A stretch of 64,000 nucleotides of DNA from Prochlorococcus sp. AG-347-K10 (GCA_003278955.1 QCCB01000003.1:1-64000); one strand, 5' to 3'; shown: positions 17,726-27,294, numbered from the stretch's first letter. Made by a program: numbers and translations. The notes: a model not told the origin generated them from the sequence alone.

Positions 17726-20700
17726 TTGAGATTGGTACATATCAATCAGGTCGAGTTTGAAAATTTTAAATCTTTTGGGGGAAATGTAAAAATTCCTCTT
17801 GAAGAAGGTTTTACGGTGGTTACAGGCCCTAACGGTTCTGGGAAAAGTAATATTTTAGATGGAATTTTATTCTGTTTAGGTCTAGCTAATAGTAGAGGGA
17901 TGAGGGCTGAAAGATTACCAGATCTAATAAATAACTCCAAAGTTAAAGAGGGTAAGTCATCAGAAACATCTGTATCAGTAAAATTTAATATTCAAGATTG
18001 GTCTCCCAGAGAGGACCTTCCTCCTTTGGAACTAGAAGAAGAAGAAATTTCCCTTGATAAAGGTCAAAAAGAATGGGTAGTTTCTAGAAAATTAAGGCTT
18101 ATGCCAGGTGGTTCTTATGCTTCTACTTATACTTCTGATGGCAAACAATGTACCTTGCAACAAATACAGAGAATATTAAGAGATATTAGTGTTGATCCTG
18201 AGGGCAGTAATGTTGTTATGCAGGGTGATGTAACAAGAATAGTATCAATGAATAATAAGGAGAGGAGAAATCTTATTGATGAATTAGCAGGAGTCGCACT
18301 TTTTGATACAAGAATAGAACAAACTAATGCAAAATTAAATGACGTTTTCGAAAGACAAGAAAGATGTGAAATTTTAGAAAATGAATTGCAATCTAGTAAA
18401 AATAAGCTTGAAAAAGAATGTGAAAAAGCAAAGCGATATAAAGAGTTAAAGGCAAAACTATTACAAATAACGGAATTAGAGAAAGTTCTTATTTTTGAAA
18501 AACAAGTTAAACATGTTGAATCTATAGAAAGAAAAGAAAGTGAAATTGAAAAAAATAAAATTTTATTTAATAAACAAAAAGAATCTATTAGTAAAGAAAT
18601 ATTAGTCTTAGAAGATGCTTTGAAAATACTTGTTGATGAGCTTAAGGAAAAAGGTGAGGATAAATTGATTAAAGTGAATTCTGATATTGGAAGTATTAAT
18701 TCTAGCTTGAGAGAACTTGATAGGATATCAAGTCTGAATAAAGAAGAAGGTATTAAATTACAAAAGCAGAGAGATGAAATTGCAATTTCTAAAAGAAATA
18801 TTGAGTCAGAAAAGATGAGAAAAGAAAATTTCGATGATAATTTTTTAAATCAATTGAACTTGCAAATTGATGATCTCACTTTAAAGCACAAACTATCCAG
18901 AAAAAAACTTTCTGATGCGGCTGGAGAATCTGGAGAATTCTCAAAACAAAGTATCAAATTAAATACTGAGCTTGAAAGTATAAAAAATCAAATTAATCCT
19001 TTGGAAATAAAAAAAAGGAAAATTGAAGAAGAAACTATCCAAAATAATATACAAAAAGATGAGATATTGTCACAGATCGAATGCTTAGACTTAGAAAAGC
19101 AGAAACTTTTTCAGGGAAATCAAAGCAAAAAAGAGACATTCGATACACAGAATAAAAACTTGGCAAGTAACAGCGCAGAAATTAATTCTTTAGAAAATGA
19201 AATCGATTTATTGATTAAAACTAAATCAAGGCTAAATAACGAGCAATTAAGGCTTGAAAAGGATTTATCTAGATTCGAAAGCAGGAAGGAAGCTTTAAAT
19301 GAATCTAGAGGTTCATATGCCCTCAGAATTCTCTTAGAGGCAGGTTTAGAGGGTATACATGGTTATGTAGCTCAACTTGGAGAGGTTAGTGAGAAAAATA
19401 GATATGCATTAGAAATTGCTGCTGGAAATAGGTTAGGACAAATTGTTGTTGATAATGATCATATTGCTGCTAAAGCAATTGAAATTCTTAAAAAGAAGAA
19501 AGCGGGAAGATTAACTTTTTTACCTTTAAATAGAATTAAAAGTCAAAAAAAGAATTATGCAATTTCAAGATTTGAAAATAACAGGGAGAATGGATTTATT
19601 GATAAAGCTATTAATCTAATTACTTTTGATGAAGTCTATTCAGATGTTTTTCGATATGTTTTTGGAGATACTTTGGTTTTTTCAGACTTATCCTCAGCTA
19701 GGTTATCCACACAAAAAAATAGGTTGGTTACCTTAAGTGGTGAATTATTAGAAGCAAGTGGAGCTATTACAGGAGGTAGCAAGTTAAATAAAGATTTGGC
19801 TTATAGGTTTGGAATTAATAATGATGTTGATGATTCTAGTCCTATAAAAGAAAGATTATTAATTATCGAAGAAGCTTTAAAAGAGTCAAATAATGATTTG
19901 ATAATAAAAAAAAATAGACTTAGTAAATTAAATTCTAACCGCAGTCAAATTATTGAGGATTGTGCCTCATTTAATAAAGAAATTGAAGTAAATCAAGATT
20001 CTCTTAAAGTTGTCTCGCAAAGAATTGAGGATTGTAAATCGAGATTAAATAAACTTGATACTGCTAATAATTTATTAGTTAACGAGTTAGGCCATTTAAA
20101 AAATGAATTGAAGCCTTATCACGATAAGTTTAATCAACTACAAACCGTTCAAAAGGCAAATTATGAAAAAAATCAAAAATCATCATTAATAGCTTTTAAT
20201 GACGATTTTAATAATCTTGATAAAAAACTTGAATTACTTATTAATGAGAGAAATACATTACTAGATAAAAAGAATCAATTTGCTTTAGATAAAGAGCGTA
20301 TCAATAATTCATTAAAAATTACTTTACTACAAGAAAAAAACTTGCAGGAATCTATTAAACAACTCGCAATTGCTCATAGTGAATGGATAGAAAAAAGAGA
20401 TGAATTTAAAAAAGAGCTTTTAGATCTCGATAATCAAAAAAATTCTCTAGAGAGGGATTTAGGTTTATTGAGAAGGAAAAGAGATGAATTAAACTCTTCA
20501 ATTTCAAATAAAAGGCAAGAATATAATAACTATCTGTTGAAGCTTGAATATCTTGAGAGGGATATGCATTCTCTTAAAGAAGAAATGAGGAGCGAGAAAA
20601 TAAAATTAGAAAATTATAAAAAAGATCTACCTAATCCATCCCCGCAGTTTGGAGAATATGAAGGGAAGAGTCTTGAATCTTTGCAATCAGAAATTTCGAT

Positions 20701-21316
20701 CATAAATGCAAAATTACAAAGCTTAGAACCTGTTAATATGTTGGCTCTTGATGAACTAGAAGAATTAATTGAGAGATTAAATGGTTTGCGAGAAAAATTA
20801 GAAATTCTATCTAATGAAAGATCTGAATTATTGCTGAGAATAGAAACCGTATCTACGATGCGTCAGGAGGCTTTTATGCAAGCATTTTCAGAAGTTGACA
20901 AACATTTTCGAGAAATTTTTGCAAATTTATCTGATGGAGATGGATTTCTTCAACTTGAAAATCCTAATTCTCCTTTAGAGGGAGGATTAACTTTAGTGGC
21001 TCATCCCAAGGGAAAAAATGTCAGAAGATTAGCGTCTATGTCAGGTGGTGAAAAATCGTTAACTGCTTTAAGTTTTTTATTTGCTTTGCAAAAGTATAAG
21101 CCTTCACCTTTTTATGCATTAGACGAGGTTGATAGTTTTTTAGATGGTATTAATGTTGAAAGGTTGTCAAAACTAATATCAAATCAGTCATCAAATGCTC
21201 AATTTATAGTCGTAAGTCATAGAAGGCCTATGATTAGTGCATCTGAACGAACAATTGGGGTTGCGCAAGCAAGAGGTGCTAATACTCAAGTTCTTGGGTT
21301 ACCAAATGCTGCATAA
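17726..21316 (+). CDS. smc: Chromosome segregation protein SMC
   Basis: The 1196-aa condensin ATPase organises and segregates chromosomes with ScpA/ScpB. It has the N-terminal Walker A GPNGSGKSN at about residue 34 (QVEFENFKSFGG before it), long coiled coils (about 170-510 and 690-1020), and a hinge around 520-680 (LEGIHGYVAQLGEV; GELLEASGAITGG). The C-terminal head carries the signature MSGGEKSLTALSFLFALQ (about 1105) and Walker B PFYALDEVDSFLD. The start is TTG at 17726, or TTG at 17732; no ATG fits. scpA/scpB are not nearby. It follows the LigD-PE-like gene by 76 bp and precedes the PRC-barrel gene by 45 bp, so co-transcription is plausible. Confidence 0.97.
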   Translation: MRLVHINQVEFENFKSFGGNVKIPLEEGFTVVTGPNGSGKSNILDGILFCLGLANSRGMRAERLPDLINNSKVKEGKSSETSVSVKFNIQDWSPREDLPPLELEEEEISLDKGQKEWVVSRKLRLMPGGSYASTYTSDGKQCTLQQIQRILRDISVDPEGSNVVMQGDVTRIVSMNNKERRNLIDELAGVALFDTRIEQTNAKLNDVFERQERCEILENELQSSKNKLEKECEKAKRYKELKAKLLQITELEKVLIFEKQVKHVESIERKESEIEKNKILFNKQKESISKEILVLEDALKILVDELKEKGEDKLIKVNSDIGSINSSLRELDRISSLNKEEGIKLQKQRDEIAISKRNIESEKMRKENFDDNFLNQLNLQIDDLTLKHKLSRKKLSDAAGESGEFSKQSIKLNTELESIKNQINPLEIKKRKIEEETIQNNIQKDEILSQIECLDLEKQKLFQGNQSKKETFDTQNKNLASNSAEINSLENEIDLLIKTKSRLNNEQLRLEKDLSRFESRKEALNESRGSYALRILLEAGLEGIHGYVAQLGEVSEKNRYALEIAAGNRLGQIVVDNDHIAAKAIEILKKKKAGRLTFLPLNRIKSQKKNYAISRFENNRENGFIDKAINLITFDEVYSDVFRYVFGDTLVFSDLSSARLSTQKNRLVTLSGELLEASGAITGGSKLNKDLAYRFGINNDVDDSSPIKERLLIIEEALKESNNDLIIKKNRLSKLNSNRSQIIEDCASFNKEIEVNQDSLKVVSQRIEDCKSRLNKLDTANNLLVNELGHLKNELKPYHDKFNQLQTVQKANYEKNQKSSLIAFNDDFNNLDKKLELLINERNTLLDKKNQFALDKERINNSLKITLLQEKNLQESIKQLAIAHSEWIEKRDEFKKELLDLDNQKNSLERDLGLLRRKRDELNSSISNKRQEYNNYLLKLEYLERDMHSLKEEMRSEKIKLENYKKDLPNPSPQFGEYEGKSLESLQSEISIINAKLQSLEPVNMLALDELEELIERLNGLREKLEILSNERSELLLRIETVSTMRQEAFMQAFSEVDKHFREIFANLSDGDGFLQLENPNSPLEGGLTLVAHPKGKNVRRLASMSGGEKSLTALSFLFALQKYKPSPFYALDEVDSFLDGINVERLSKLISNQSSNAQFIVVSHRRPMISASERTIGVAQARGANTQVLGLPNAA

Positions 21317-21361
21317 ACACACTTTTTTAAATTTATACGTCAGAATGATAAAAAGAAATTT

Positions 21362-22417
21362 ATGAGCTTGTCTAACACATCTGCTAATAAGAATCTCCCT
21401 AACTCGGTTCCTAGTGAACGTTTATGGTTAAGGTCAGAATTAATGGGAACACAAGTTATAACTACTGATACTGGAAGGCGGCTAGGCGTAGTTGGCGAAG
21501 TTGTTGTTGATATTGATAGAAGAGAGGTGGTCGCTTTGGGACTAAGAGATAATCCACTTACAAGATTTTTACCAGGTTTGCCAAAATGGATGCCTTTAGA
21601 AAGTATAAAGCAAGTTGGAGATGTCATATTAGTTGACTCCCTAGATTCTTTAAGTGAAAGTTTTTCTCCAGAAAGGTATGGGAAGGTAATTAATTGTCAA
21701 GTGATTACAGAATCTGGACAACTTCTGGGAAGAGTTCTTGGCTTTTCTTTTGATATTGAGACTGGGGATTTGATATCTCTTGTTATGGGTGCTGTTGGTG
21801 TTCCGCTTTTAGGCGAGGGAGTTTTAAGTACTTGGGAAATACCTGTTGAGGAAATTGTAAGTAGTGGTACCGATAGGATTATTGTTTATGAAGGTGCGGA
21901 AGAGAAATTAAAGCAACTAAGTAGTGGACTACTTGAGAAACTTGGAGTCGGAGGTTCTTCATGGGATGAAAGGGAAGTAAATGGATACTCAGCAAATCTT
22001 GTACCTGTTGAGAATCAGTTACTTTCAGGTTCTGAATCAGAACAGCAAAACAATTTGGTCGAGGAATATGAAGAAGTTGTTGAACAAGATGATTATGAAG
22101 ATGATTATGAAGATGATTATGAAGATGAACTTGAATATGTTGAAATAAAGGGTTCTGAAGAAGAAATAAATAATAGAAAAAAGCTATATATGGATAATGA
22201 TGATTCTGTTCAGATCCAGAATCAAAATAGTGTTAATCAAATAGATGAAAAAAACAATATTGATTTAAAGCAAAAAAAACAATCAACTACTAATTTAGCT
22301 TCGAAAAGACCAATTCAAAATGCAACTGAAACTTTAGATATTGAACCACTAAACGAAGAAAATTTAGTTCAAGATAATAAAAAATCAGAAAAGTTTGAAA
22401 TTGATGATCCCTGGTAA
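21362..22417 (+). CDS. Double PRC-barrel domain protein with acidic C-terminal tail
   Basis: The 351-aa protein has two tandem PRC-barrel-like domains: about residues 22-95 (LMGTQVITTDTGRRLGVVGEVVVDID) and about 100-180 (YGKVINCQVITESGQLLGRVLGFSFD). A long, acidic, low-complexity tail follows, containing a DDYE tandem repeat (about residues 243-256) and ending in DDPW. PRC barrels occur in RimM, photosynthetic reaction-centre H subunits and some archaeal division proteins; the partner here is unknown. Following smc by 45 bp, it may belong to the same transcript. ATG start at 21362. The terminal DDPW and disordered linker suggest a short docking peptide. Confidence 0.85.
   Translation: MSLSNTSANKNLPNSVPSERLWLRSELMGTQVITTDTGRRLGVVGEVVVDIDRREVVALGLRDNPLTRFLPGLPKWMPLESIKQVGDVILVDSLDSLSESFSPERYGKVINCQVITESGQLLGRVLGFSFDIETGDLISLVMGAVGVPLLGEGVLSTWEIPVEEIVSSGTDRIIVYEGAEEKLKQLSSGLLEKLGVGGSSWDEREVNGYSANLVPVENQLLSGSESEQQNNLVEEYEEVVEQDDYEDDYEDDYEDELEYVEIKGSEEEINNRKKLYMDNDDSVQIQNQNSVNQIDEKNNIDLKQKKQSTTNLASKRPIQNATETLDIEPLNEENLVQDNKKSEKFEIDDPW
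22088..22129 (+). repeat. 12-bp in-frame tandem repeat GATGATTATGAA
   Basis: Three perfect copies start at 22088, 22100 and 22112, followed by a half copy. They encode Asp-Asp-Tyr-Glu repeats in the acidic tail of the PRC-barrel protein. Copy number may vary between strains without breaking the frame. Confidence 0.9.
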
Positions 22418-22449
22418 TTGTTAAAGTTTTTTTATTGAATTAACAATTA
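22415..22449. terminator. AT-rich inverted repeat between convergent genes
   Basis: TAATTGTTAA (22415-22424) and its exact reverse complement TTAACAATTA (22440-22449) flank a 15-nt loop with a T run. It spans the stop codons of the PRC-barrel gene and the convergent glycosyltransferase-like gene. It may act as a weak bidirectional terminator; the stem has very little GC. Confidence 0.35.
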
Positions 22450-23686
22450 TAGAAGCAAGTTTTTTTGCAGCACCTTTATCGCCTCTTTCTTTATTTAGAT
22501 TATCCCTAATACTCTTTAATTGATCTCTATTTTTAATAAGAAATAATACTTCTCTTGCAATTTTTATTGTCGAAATATTACCTATTCTTTCAGGGACAAT
22601 CATTCTTTTAGCTTTAATATTTGGCCAAGCAAAGAACTTCTTTTTTTTTAAATAGAAATATTTAATTATAAAAGTTAGGAATCTATTTATGAATGAAATT
22701 TTTCCAACTACTCCAAAAATACCATCCCAAGCGTTCATCATATTTAAATGTTGGGTTGGCAGAACAACTATCATTGGAAGACTAATTGCTGCTAATTCTG
22801 CGGTATTTGCTCCTACAGTTGTAATTGCAAGATCACATTCTTTTAATATTTCATAGCAAGGATGTTTCTTGATTAGATAAATCTTTGTTTTTTTTGATGT
22901 TTCAATTACATAATCAAAACGAGAGTCTTTGAAGTTTTTAATTGCTTTGATTTTTGATGAGTAATATTTAGCAATTGGATTTTTGTTGCTTTGAAAAAAT
23001 AAATATTCATTTTTATCAGTAGTTGGTGCAATGGGGATTATAAAATTTATATTTTGATTTTCTTTAGCAATATGATCTGCAACTTCTAAGAAGAAAGGAA
23101 TTCCAATAGAAAGCTTTGCTTTCTTAGAACCAGGCAATAATGCAATGTAGTGTTTTTCTTCATTTCTTAGTGATATTGCGCTATTAAGTTTGATATCTGC
23201 CATCAAATCACCAATTACTTTACATTTATATTTATATCTTTTAGGTATTAACTCTTTTACTTTTACATTCATAGCAGCAATTTCATTGGTCCATTTAGGC
23301 CATCGTGAAACCCATTCAACATATGTGATATTTAAATAACCTAATCTTTTAGCTAACAAAATGCTCCAAAATTGATCCCCACCAAGGAAAATAACTATCC
23401 CTTTTTTTGGCCAATCAGCAAAAGAATGTGGCTTTATTAATAATTTCCAAAAACTTTTGGATTTTGTGATTAATTCGAATTTATTCCATGAATTTGCAAC
23501 TAAAAATTCTTTACCAGTGGCATTTGGGCAAGGAACAAGGACTAACCTAAGAGTGAAATCTTGTTTATCTTCATCACATAGTGATTTATTTATTTTGTTT
23601 AGCTCATCCACTACAGGATTTACCCATGTAGTTAATTCACCAGGACCATTGGAAATTATAACTACTGCAACTGATTCTTTTTTCAT
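22421..23686 (-). CDS. LpxB-like glycosyltransferase (GT-B fold)
   Basis: The roughly 421-aa protein resembles the lipid-A-disaccharide synthase superfamily. It starts SVAVVIISNGPGELTTWVNPVV. A mid-region LLPGSKKAKLSIGIPFFLEVA matches the LPGSR nucleotide-sugar segment, and CDLAITTVGANTAELAAISLPMIVVLP resembles the LpxB donor-site region. The acceptor is unknown; it may not be true LpxB, since several cyanobacteria carry such a paralogue. I chose ATG 23686 (MKKESVAVV). ATG 23707 is possible. The frame stays open further upstream, but that stretch is the tRNA-Leu gene, so a longer start is excluded. It lies on the same strand as the tRNA, just downstream. Confidence 0.65.
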   Translation of the reverse strand: MKKESVAVVIISNGPGELTTWVNPVVDELNKINKSLCDEDKQDFTLRLVLVPCPNATGKEFLVANSWNKFELITKSKSFWKLLIKPHSFADWPKKGIVIFLGGDQFWSILLAKRLGYLNITYVEWVSRWPKWTNEIAAMNVKVKELIPKRYKYKCKVIGDLMADIKLNSAISLRNEEKHYIALLPGSKKAKLSIGIPFFLEVADHIAKENQNINFIIPIAPTTDKNEYLFFQSNKNPIAKYYSSKIKAIKNFKDSRFDYVIETSKKTKIYLIKKHPCYEILKECDLAITTVGANTAELAAISLPMIVVLPTQHLNMMNAWDGIFGVVGKISFINRFLTFIIKYFYLKKKKFFAWPNIKAKRMIVPERIGNISTIKIAREVLFLIKNRDQLKSIRDNLNKERGDKGAAKKLASIIVNSIKKL

Positions 23687-23711
23687 TGCAGTTAAACCAG
23701 AATACATTAAA

Positions 23712-23793
23712 TGCGGACGGCGAGACTTGAACTCGCAAGGCCAAAGCCACACGCTCCTTAGACGTGCGCGTCTACCAATTCCGCCACGTCCGC
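23712..23793 (-). tRNA. tRNA-Leu, anticodon AAG
   Basis: The acceptor stem GCGGACG/CGTCCGC, discriminator A (23712), D-arm TGGCGGAATTGGTAGACGC, long class II variable arm and T-arm GCGAGTTCAAGTCTCGC are all readable. The anticodon stem CACGT/GCGTG holds the loop CTAAGGA, so the anticodon reads AAG (Leu, CUU). CCA is not encoded. A34 rather than the usual bacterial G34 is notable. The length is 82 nt. The downstream LpxB-like gene begins 5 to 26 bp after the tRNA 3' end. Confidence 0.93.
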
Positions 23794-24054
23794 AATGGGT
23801 TTTCAGCAGCAGTGGGATGCTTAAACCTTTAAAATATCATACATTATTGGCTGAATTAAGCATGTAGTTCGAAAAGAGTTTTTTTTGAATATGATGAAAA
23901 AATTTTCTATTGCATAAAACAAATATTTATACATTTATAACGTTTTAGGTTGTATTGTAAAAAATGTCCTCTGATCACTAAAAAATTTTGTTGAATACTT
24001 TGGCAAATAATTTTTTATTTTAAGTCATCTTATTTCTTCAATTTAATTTTCATA

Positions 24055-25404
24055 ATGGTTGAAAAAGTTTTAATTGCTAATCGTGGAGAAATAGCTTTAC
24101 GAATTGTCAGAAGTTGTAGAGAACTAGGTATTGCAACCGTTGCAGTTTTTAGCACTGTAGATAAAAAAGCATTGCATGTTCAGCTTGCTGATGAGGCGGT
24201 TTGCGTAGGAGATTCATTAAGTAATAAGAGTTATTTAAATATTCCAAATATACTTGCTGCTGCTACATCGAGAGGAGTTGATGCTATTCATCCTGGTTAT
24301 GGATTTCTTGCTGAAAATGATAAATTTGCTGAGATGTGTAATGATCACGGCATAGTTTTTATTGGCCCATCTCCTAAAGCTATTAGATCTATGGGAGATA
24401 AATCTACAGCTAAAGAAACTATGGAAGCAGTTGGAGTTCCAACAGTACCTGGTAGTAAAGGCTTGTTATCAAATGTTGATGAGGCTTATAAATTGGCAGA
24501 TGATATTGGCTATCCGGTAATTATTAAAGCCACTGCTGGAGGAGGTGGAAGAGGTATGCGGTTGGTTGAAAACTCTGATAATCTAGAAAAAATGTTTAAA
24601 GCAGCTCAAGGCGAAGCAGAAGCAGCTTTTGGTAATGATGGTTTATATATGGAGAAATTTATAAAGAAGCCAAGACATGTAGAAATTCAAATTTTGGCCG
24701 ACAGGGCGGGTAATGTTGTTCACTTAGGAGAGCGAGATTGTTCAGTTCAAAGAAGACATCAGAAGCTATTAGAGGAGTCTCCTAGTCCTGCAATTAATAC
24801 TGAGCTAAGAAAAAAAATGGGGAACGCAGCTATTGCTGCTGCAAAAAGTATCGGCTACGAAGGGGCGGGGACAGTTGAATTTTTAGTTGATTATGATGAT
24901 AATTTTTATTTTATGGAGATGAATACTAGGATTCAAGTTGAACATCCTGTTACTGAAATGGTTACAGGAGTTGATTTAATAGCTGAGCAAATTAAAATCG
25001 CAAGCGGAGCAAACTTGGAATTTAATCAGGATGATATCCATTTAAACGGTCATGCCATTGAATGTAGAATCAATGCAGAGGATCCTTCTCACAATTTCCG
25101 ACCATCACCTGGAAAAATAACTGGGTGGCTTCCTCCAGGTGGCCCTGGTGTAAGGGTGGATAGTCATGTGTATACAGGCTATGAAATACCTCCTTTCTAT
25201 GACTCATTAATTGGTAAATTAATAGTCTGGGGAAAAGATCGTAATACTGCAATTAAACGTATGAATAGGGCTTTAAATGAATGTGCGGTCACTGGTATTC
25301 CTACAACAATTAACTTTCATCTAACTTTACTGAATAAATCTAAATTTAAGCAGGGTAAGATTCATACTAAATATGTAGAAGAAGAATTATTGCCAAATTA
25401 CTGA
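24055..25404 (+). CDS. accC: Acetyl-CoA carboxylase, biotin carboxylase subunit
   Basis: The 449-aa ATP-grasp enzyme carboxylates the biotin of AccB, the first half of malonyl-CoA synthesis for fatty acids. It starts [20 protein letters not shown]. The Gly-rich ATP loop [11 protein letters not shown] and the [25 protein letters not shown] and ECRINAEDP signatures are all present. Length is normal. ATG start at 24055. accB, accA and accD are not adjacent, as is common in cyanobacteria. It stands alone between the tRNA and the convergent YGGT gene. Confidence 0.97.
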   Translation: MVEKVLIANRGEIALRIVRSCRELGIATVAVFSTVDKKALHVQLADEAVCVGDSLSNKSYLNIPNILAAATSRGVDAIHPGYGFLAENDKFAEMCNDHGIVFIGPSPKAIRSMGDKSTAKETMEAVGVPTVPGSKGLLSNVDEAYKLADDIGYPVIIKATAGGGGRGMRLVENSDNLEKMFKAAQGEAEAAFGNDGLYMEKFIKKPRHVEIQILADRAGNVVHLGERDCSVQRRHQKLLEESPSPAINTELRKKMGNAAIAAAKSIGYEGAGTVEFLVDYDDNFYFMEMNTRIQVEHPVTEMVTGVDLIAEQIKIASGANLEFNQDDIHLNGHAIECRINAEDPSHNFRPSPGKITGWLPPGGPGVRVDSHVYTGYEIPPFYDSLIGKLIVWGKDRNTAIKRMNRALNECAVTGIPTTINFHLTLLNKSKFKQGKIHTKYVEEELLPNY

Positions 25405-25421
25405 GAAATAATTACTTATTT

Positions 25422-25727
25422 CTATGAAATATGTGTATGTAATGCAAGTTTTATAAGTCCTTGCTGACCGACTAAAATTTCTCTTAAAAAGCTTATAACT
25501 CCGATCCAAATTACGGGTCCAACATCAACACCTCCAATAGGAGGAATTAGTTTTCTTGTTAAATTAAGAATAGAGCTTGATGGTATTGAAATTAATAACC
25601 ATAAACCTTTACTTAAATCAATTTTTGGGTACCAAGTAAGTATTAATCTTATTAGAAAAACTATAGTTAGATATGAAAGAGAAATTCCTAAACAAATATC
25701 TAAAATTTGAAGAGAGTTTACAAGCAA
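25422..25727 (-). CDS. YGGT family membrane protein (Ycf19-like)
   Basis: The 101-aa protein has two hydrophobic helices (about residues 8-30 and 68-86) joined by a loop with the family-typical YPKIDLSKGLWLLIS and LTRKLIPPIGGVDVGPVI. YGGT/Ycf19 proteins are conserved in cyanobacteria and plastids and have been linked to thylakoid or nucleoid organisation and complex assembly; no biochemical function is settled. The start is TTG at 25727; no ATG is in frame before the first helix. It diverges from psbX across 89 bp. Confidence 0.85.
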   Translation of the reverse strand: MLVNSLQILDICLGISLSYLTIVFLIRLILTWYPKIDLSKGLWLLISIPSSSILNLTRKLIPPIGGVDVGPVIWIGVISFLREILVGQQGLIKLALHTHIS

Positions 25728-25766
25728 GAAATCACAATTATTTAACTCATCTTAATAAATAACCCA

Positions 25767-25794
25767 TTGAAACGTATTTAATTCGTATTATAAA
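25767..25794 (+). promoter_or_regulatory. Candidate psbX promoter
   Basis: TTGAAA (25767-25772) and TATAAA (25789-25794) are separated by 16 bp and form a sigma-70-type promoter. The TATAAA ends 22 bp before the psbX GTG, so the leader would be very short. Confidence 0.45.
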
Positions 25795-25816
25795 TTGAGA
25801 ATTTAATATTTAAAAA

Positions 25817-26002
25817 GTGTTTCAAATTTCAAATTTATTACTAGCCGCAGATTTTTCTGCTGAAGTTGCAAATAATTCAGCAGTTGGAATGATAGGTAGT
25901 TTTATTGCGGCTGCCTTACTTATCGTTATTCCAGCCACTGCATTTTTGATTTTTGTTAGCCAGAAAGATTCCCTCGATCGTACTTCTACCGGAAGACGCT
26001 AG
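25817..26002 (+). CDS. psbX: Photosystem II protein PsbX
   Basis: The 61-aa protein has one transmembrane helix (about residues 24-47, [23 protein letters not shown]) followed by [15 protein letters not shown]. This matches PsbX, a small PSII core subunit near the QB/cytochrome b559 side, in its marine-picocyanobacterial form. The start is GTG at 25817. It is followed 78 bp later by ycf66 on the same strand, then a convergent hli gene, which makes a small photosynthesis cluster. Confidence 0.9.
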   Translation: MFQISNLLLAADFSAEVANNSAVGMIGSFIAAALLIVIPATAFLIFVSQKDSLDRTSTGRR

Positions 26003-26080
26003 TTTTTGTAGAAGTTTTAAGTACACTATATATAGGGGATATAAGTAACCCTTTAAAAAATAAATTTTTGGAGAAAGAAT

Positions 26081-27010
26081 GTGGTCAATGCTAGTCTCAA
26101 TTGGGCCAGTATTGTTGGTATAGTTCTCGCGGTATGTGGAGGAGGCCTTTATTTCTTAAGGTCCTTTAAGCCTGCCTTGGCGAGGGATTATGATGTTTTC
26201 TTCGCAGCAATTGGACTTTTGTGTGGAGGAATATTATTTTTTCAAGGCTGGAGGTTAGATCCTATCCTTCAGTTTGGTCAGTTTTTACTTGCAGGAACTA
26301 CAGTTTTTTTCGCATATGAAAGTGTGCGATTGAGGGGAGTTGCTACTGATCAAGCTAGAAGATCATCTTATTTTGATGATGATCCTATTTCTGATGGTCC
26401 CAGAAATTCTAGAGGCCGATTTAATGACGATTATGATAGGTTTGAAGAATCTGAAAGACCATCCAGAAGATTTAAACCTCAAGAAGATGAATTTGAAGAA
26501 GATTATATGGAAGGGAGATCTCGTAGGAGGAATGTTTCAAGAGCGATACCCTCTGCTGCAGCAAGTAGAAGTAGGCCATCTACAAGAGAAATAAGTCAGT
26601 TTGAAAATGACGAACCCATAAGAGAGAGAAGAAAGACTTCTGAAGATAGAAATATTAAACAACCAGAAATAAATAACTTTGGTGAAAGAAGAAATTTATC
26701 TCGTGATGAAGTTAAAACAGGGTCTAGACCCAGAATGAATCGTACAGTTTCTAAACAAGATAATATCTCTGCTCCTAGTGATTCTTCTCCATTAAGAAAG
26801 AAACCTACTAGATCCTCTATTAGGCAGCAAACTTCAACAACTCAAGTAGAAGATGCTTCATTTAAAGATGCTAATCAAGCCAAAAAACCACGTGAGACTC
26901 GTAGAGTGAGCTCTTCAGTTAGATCAAGTTCAAAAAATCAAAATAGTAGATATAACGTTGGAACAAACAAGAAGAAACCAAGAGATAACAGTTCTAGATT
27001 TGATGATTAA
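26081..27010 (+). CDS. ycf66: Ycf66 family protein with long charged tail
   Basis: The 309-aa protein has an N-terminal membrane part with about three helices (residues 8-26, 38-56, 66-85). The segments LNWASIVGIVLAVCGGGLYFLR (read in parts) and DYDVFFAAIGLLCGGILFFQGWRLDPI match Ycf66. The remaining 220 residues are a low-complexity tail rich in Arg, Ser and Asp, probably disordered and cytosolic or stromal. Ycf66 is conserved in cyanobacteria and some plastids; its function is unknown. The start is GTG at 26081, with GGAGAAAG just upstream. It abuts the hli stop (convergent, no gap). Confidence 0.88.
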   Translation: MVNASLNWASIVGIVLAVCGGGLYFLRSFKPALARDYDVFFAAIGLLCGGILFFQGWRLDPILQFGQFLLAGTTVFFAYESVRLRGVATDQARRSSYFDDDPISDGPRNSRGRFNDDYDRFEESERPSRRFKPQEDEFEEDYMEGRSRRRNVSRAIPSAAASRSRPSTREISQFENDEPIRERRKTSEDRNIKQPEINNFGERRNLSRDEVKTGSRPRMNRTVSKQDNISAPSDSSPLRKKPTRSSIRQQTSTTQVEDASFKDANQAKKPRETRRVSSSVRSSSKNQNSRYNVGTNKKKPRDNSSRFDD

Positions 27011-27286
27011 TTATAAGATTCCTGCCCATTTTAAAAACGATTGTTTACTAAATAATTCAATCAATACTATTGCAAGGAAGCCAATCATTGCAAATCTTCC
27101 ATTAGTTATTTCAGAATAACTACTCCATCCAAATTTATATTCATCTTTAATTTCTATAGTTATTTCATCTAATTTATTGTCTTCAATTTGTTCATTGATC
27201 TGATTCGGATCTTTTTGCTCTTCTATAAAACTCTCATTCTCAAAATTAGTGACTTCTGAGTTAGTTTGTTCTTCTTTTGAATTCAT
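27011..27286 (-). CDS. High-light-inducible protein (Hli/Scp), acidic N-terminus
   Basis: The 91-aa protein has a 50-residue acidic, Asn/Glu-rich N-terminal extension and then a single chlorophyll-binding helix: FGWSSYSEITNGRFAMIGFLAIVLIE. The chlorophyll ligands E59, N62 and R64 of the ExxNxR motif are present. Hli proteins bind chlorophyll and carotenoid in thylakoids and dissipate excess light energy during PSII assembly and stress. The extension is longer than in minimal Hli proteins. ATG start at 27286. The upstream ABC transporter gene on the same strand ends 8 bp away. Confidence 0.9.
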   Translation of the reverse strand: MNSKEEQTNSEVTNFENESFIEEQKDPNQINEQIEDNKLDEITIEIKDEYKFGWSSYSEITNGRFAMIGFLAIVLIELFSKQSFLKWAGIL

Positions 27287-27294
27287 TTTTTTTG

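Noticed and set aside
19703..19711. DnaA-box-like TTATCCACA inside smc
   Set aside because: One 9-mer inside a coding sequence is expected by chance in 64 kb; no cluster or repeat is near it.
18400..20700. Repetitive Lys/Glu/Asn-rich stretches in smc
   Set aside because: They are the coiled-coil arms of SMC, not a separate repeat element.
23687..23752. Longer N-terminus for the LpxB-like protein
   Set aside because: The extra in-frame stretch is mostly the tRNA-Leu sequence; the codons only happen to be open.
23794..24054. Spacer between tRNA-Leu and accC as a possible ncRNA locus
   Set aside because: AT-rich, with no strong stem-loop plus T run and no ORF above about 30 codons; nothing to support a gene.
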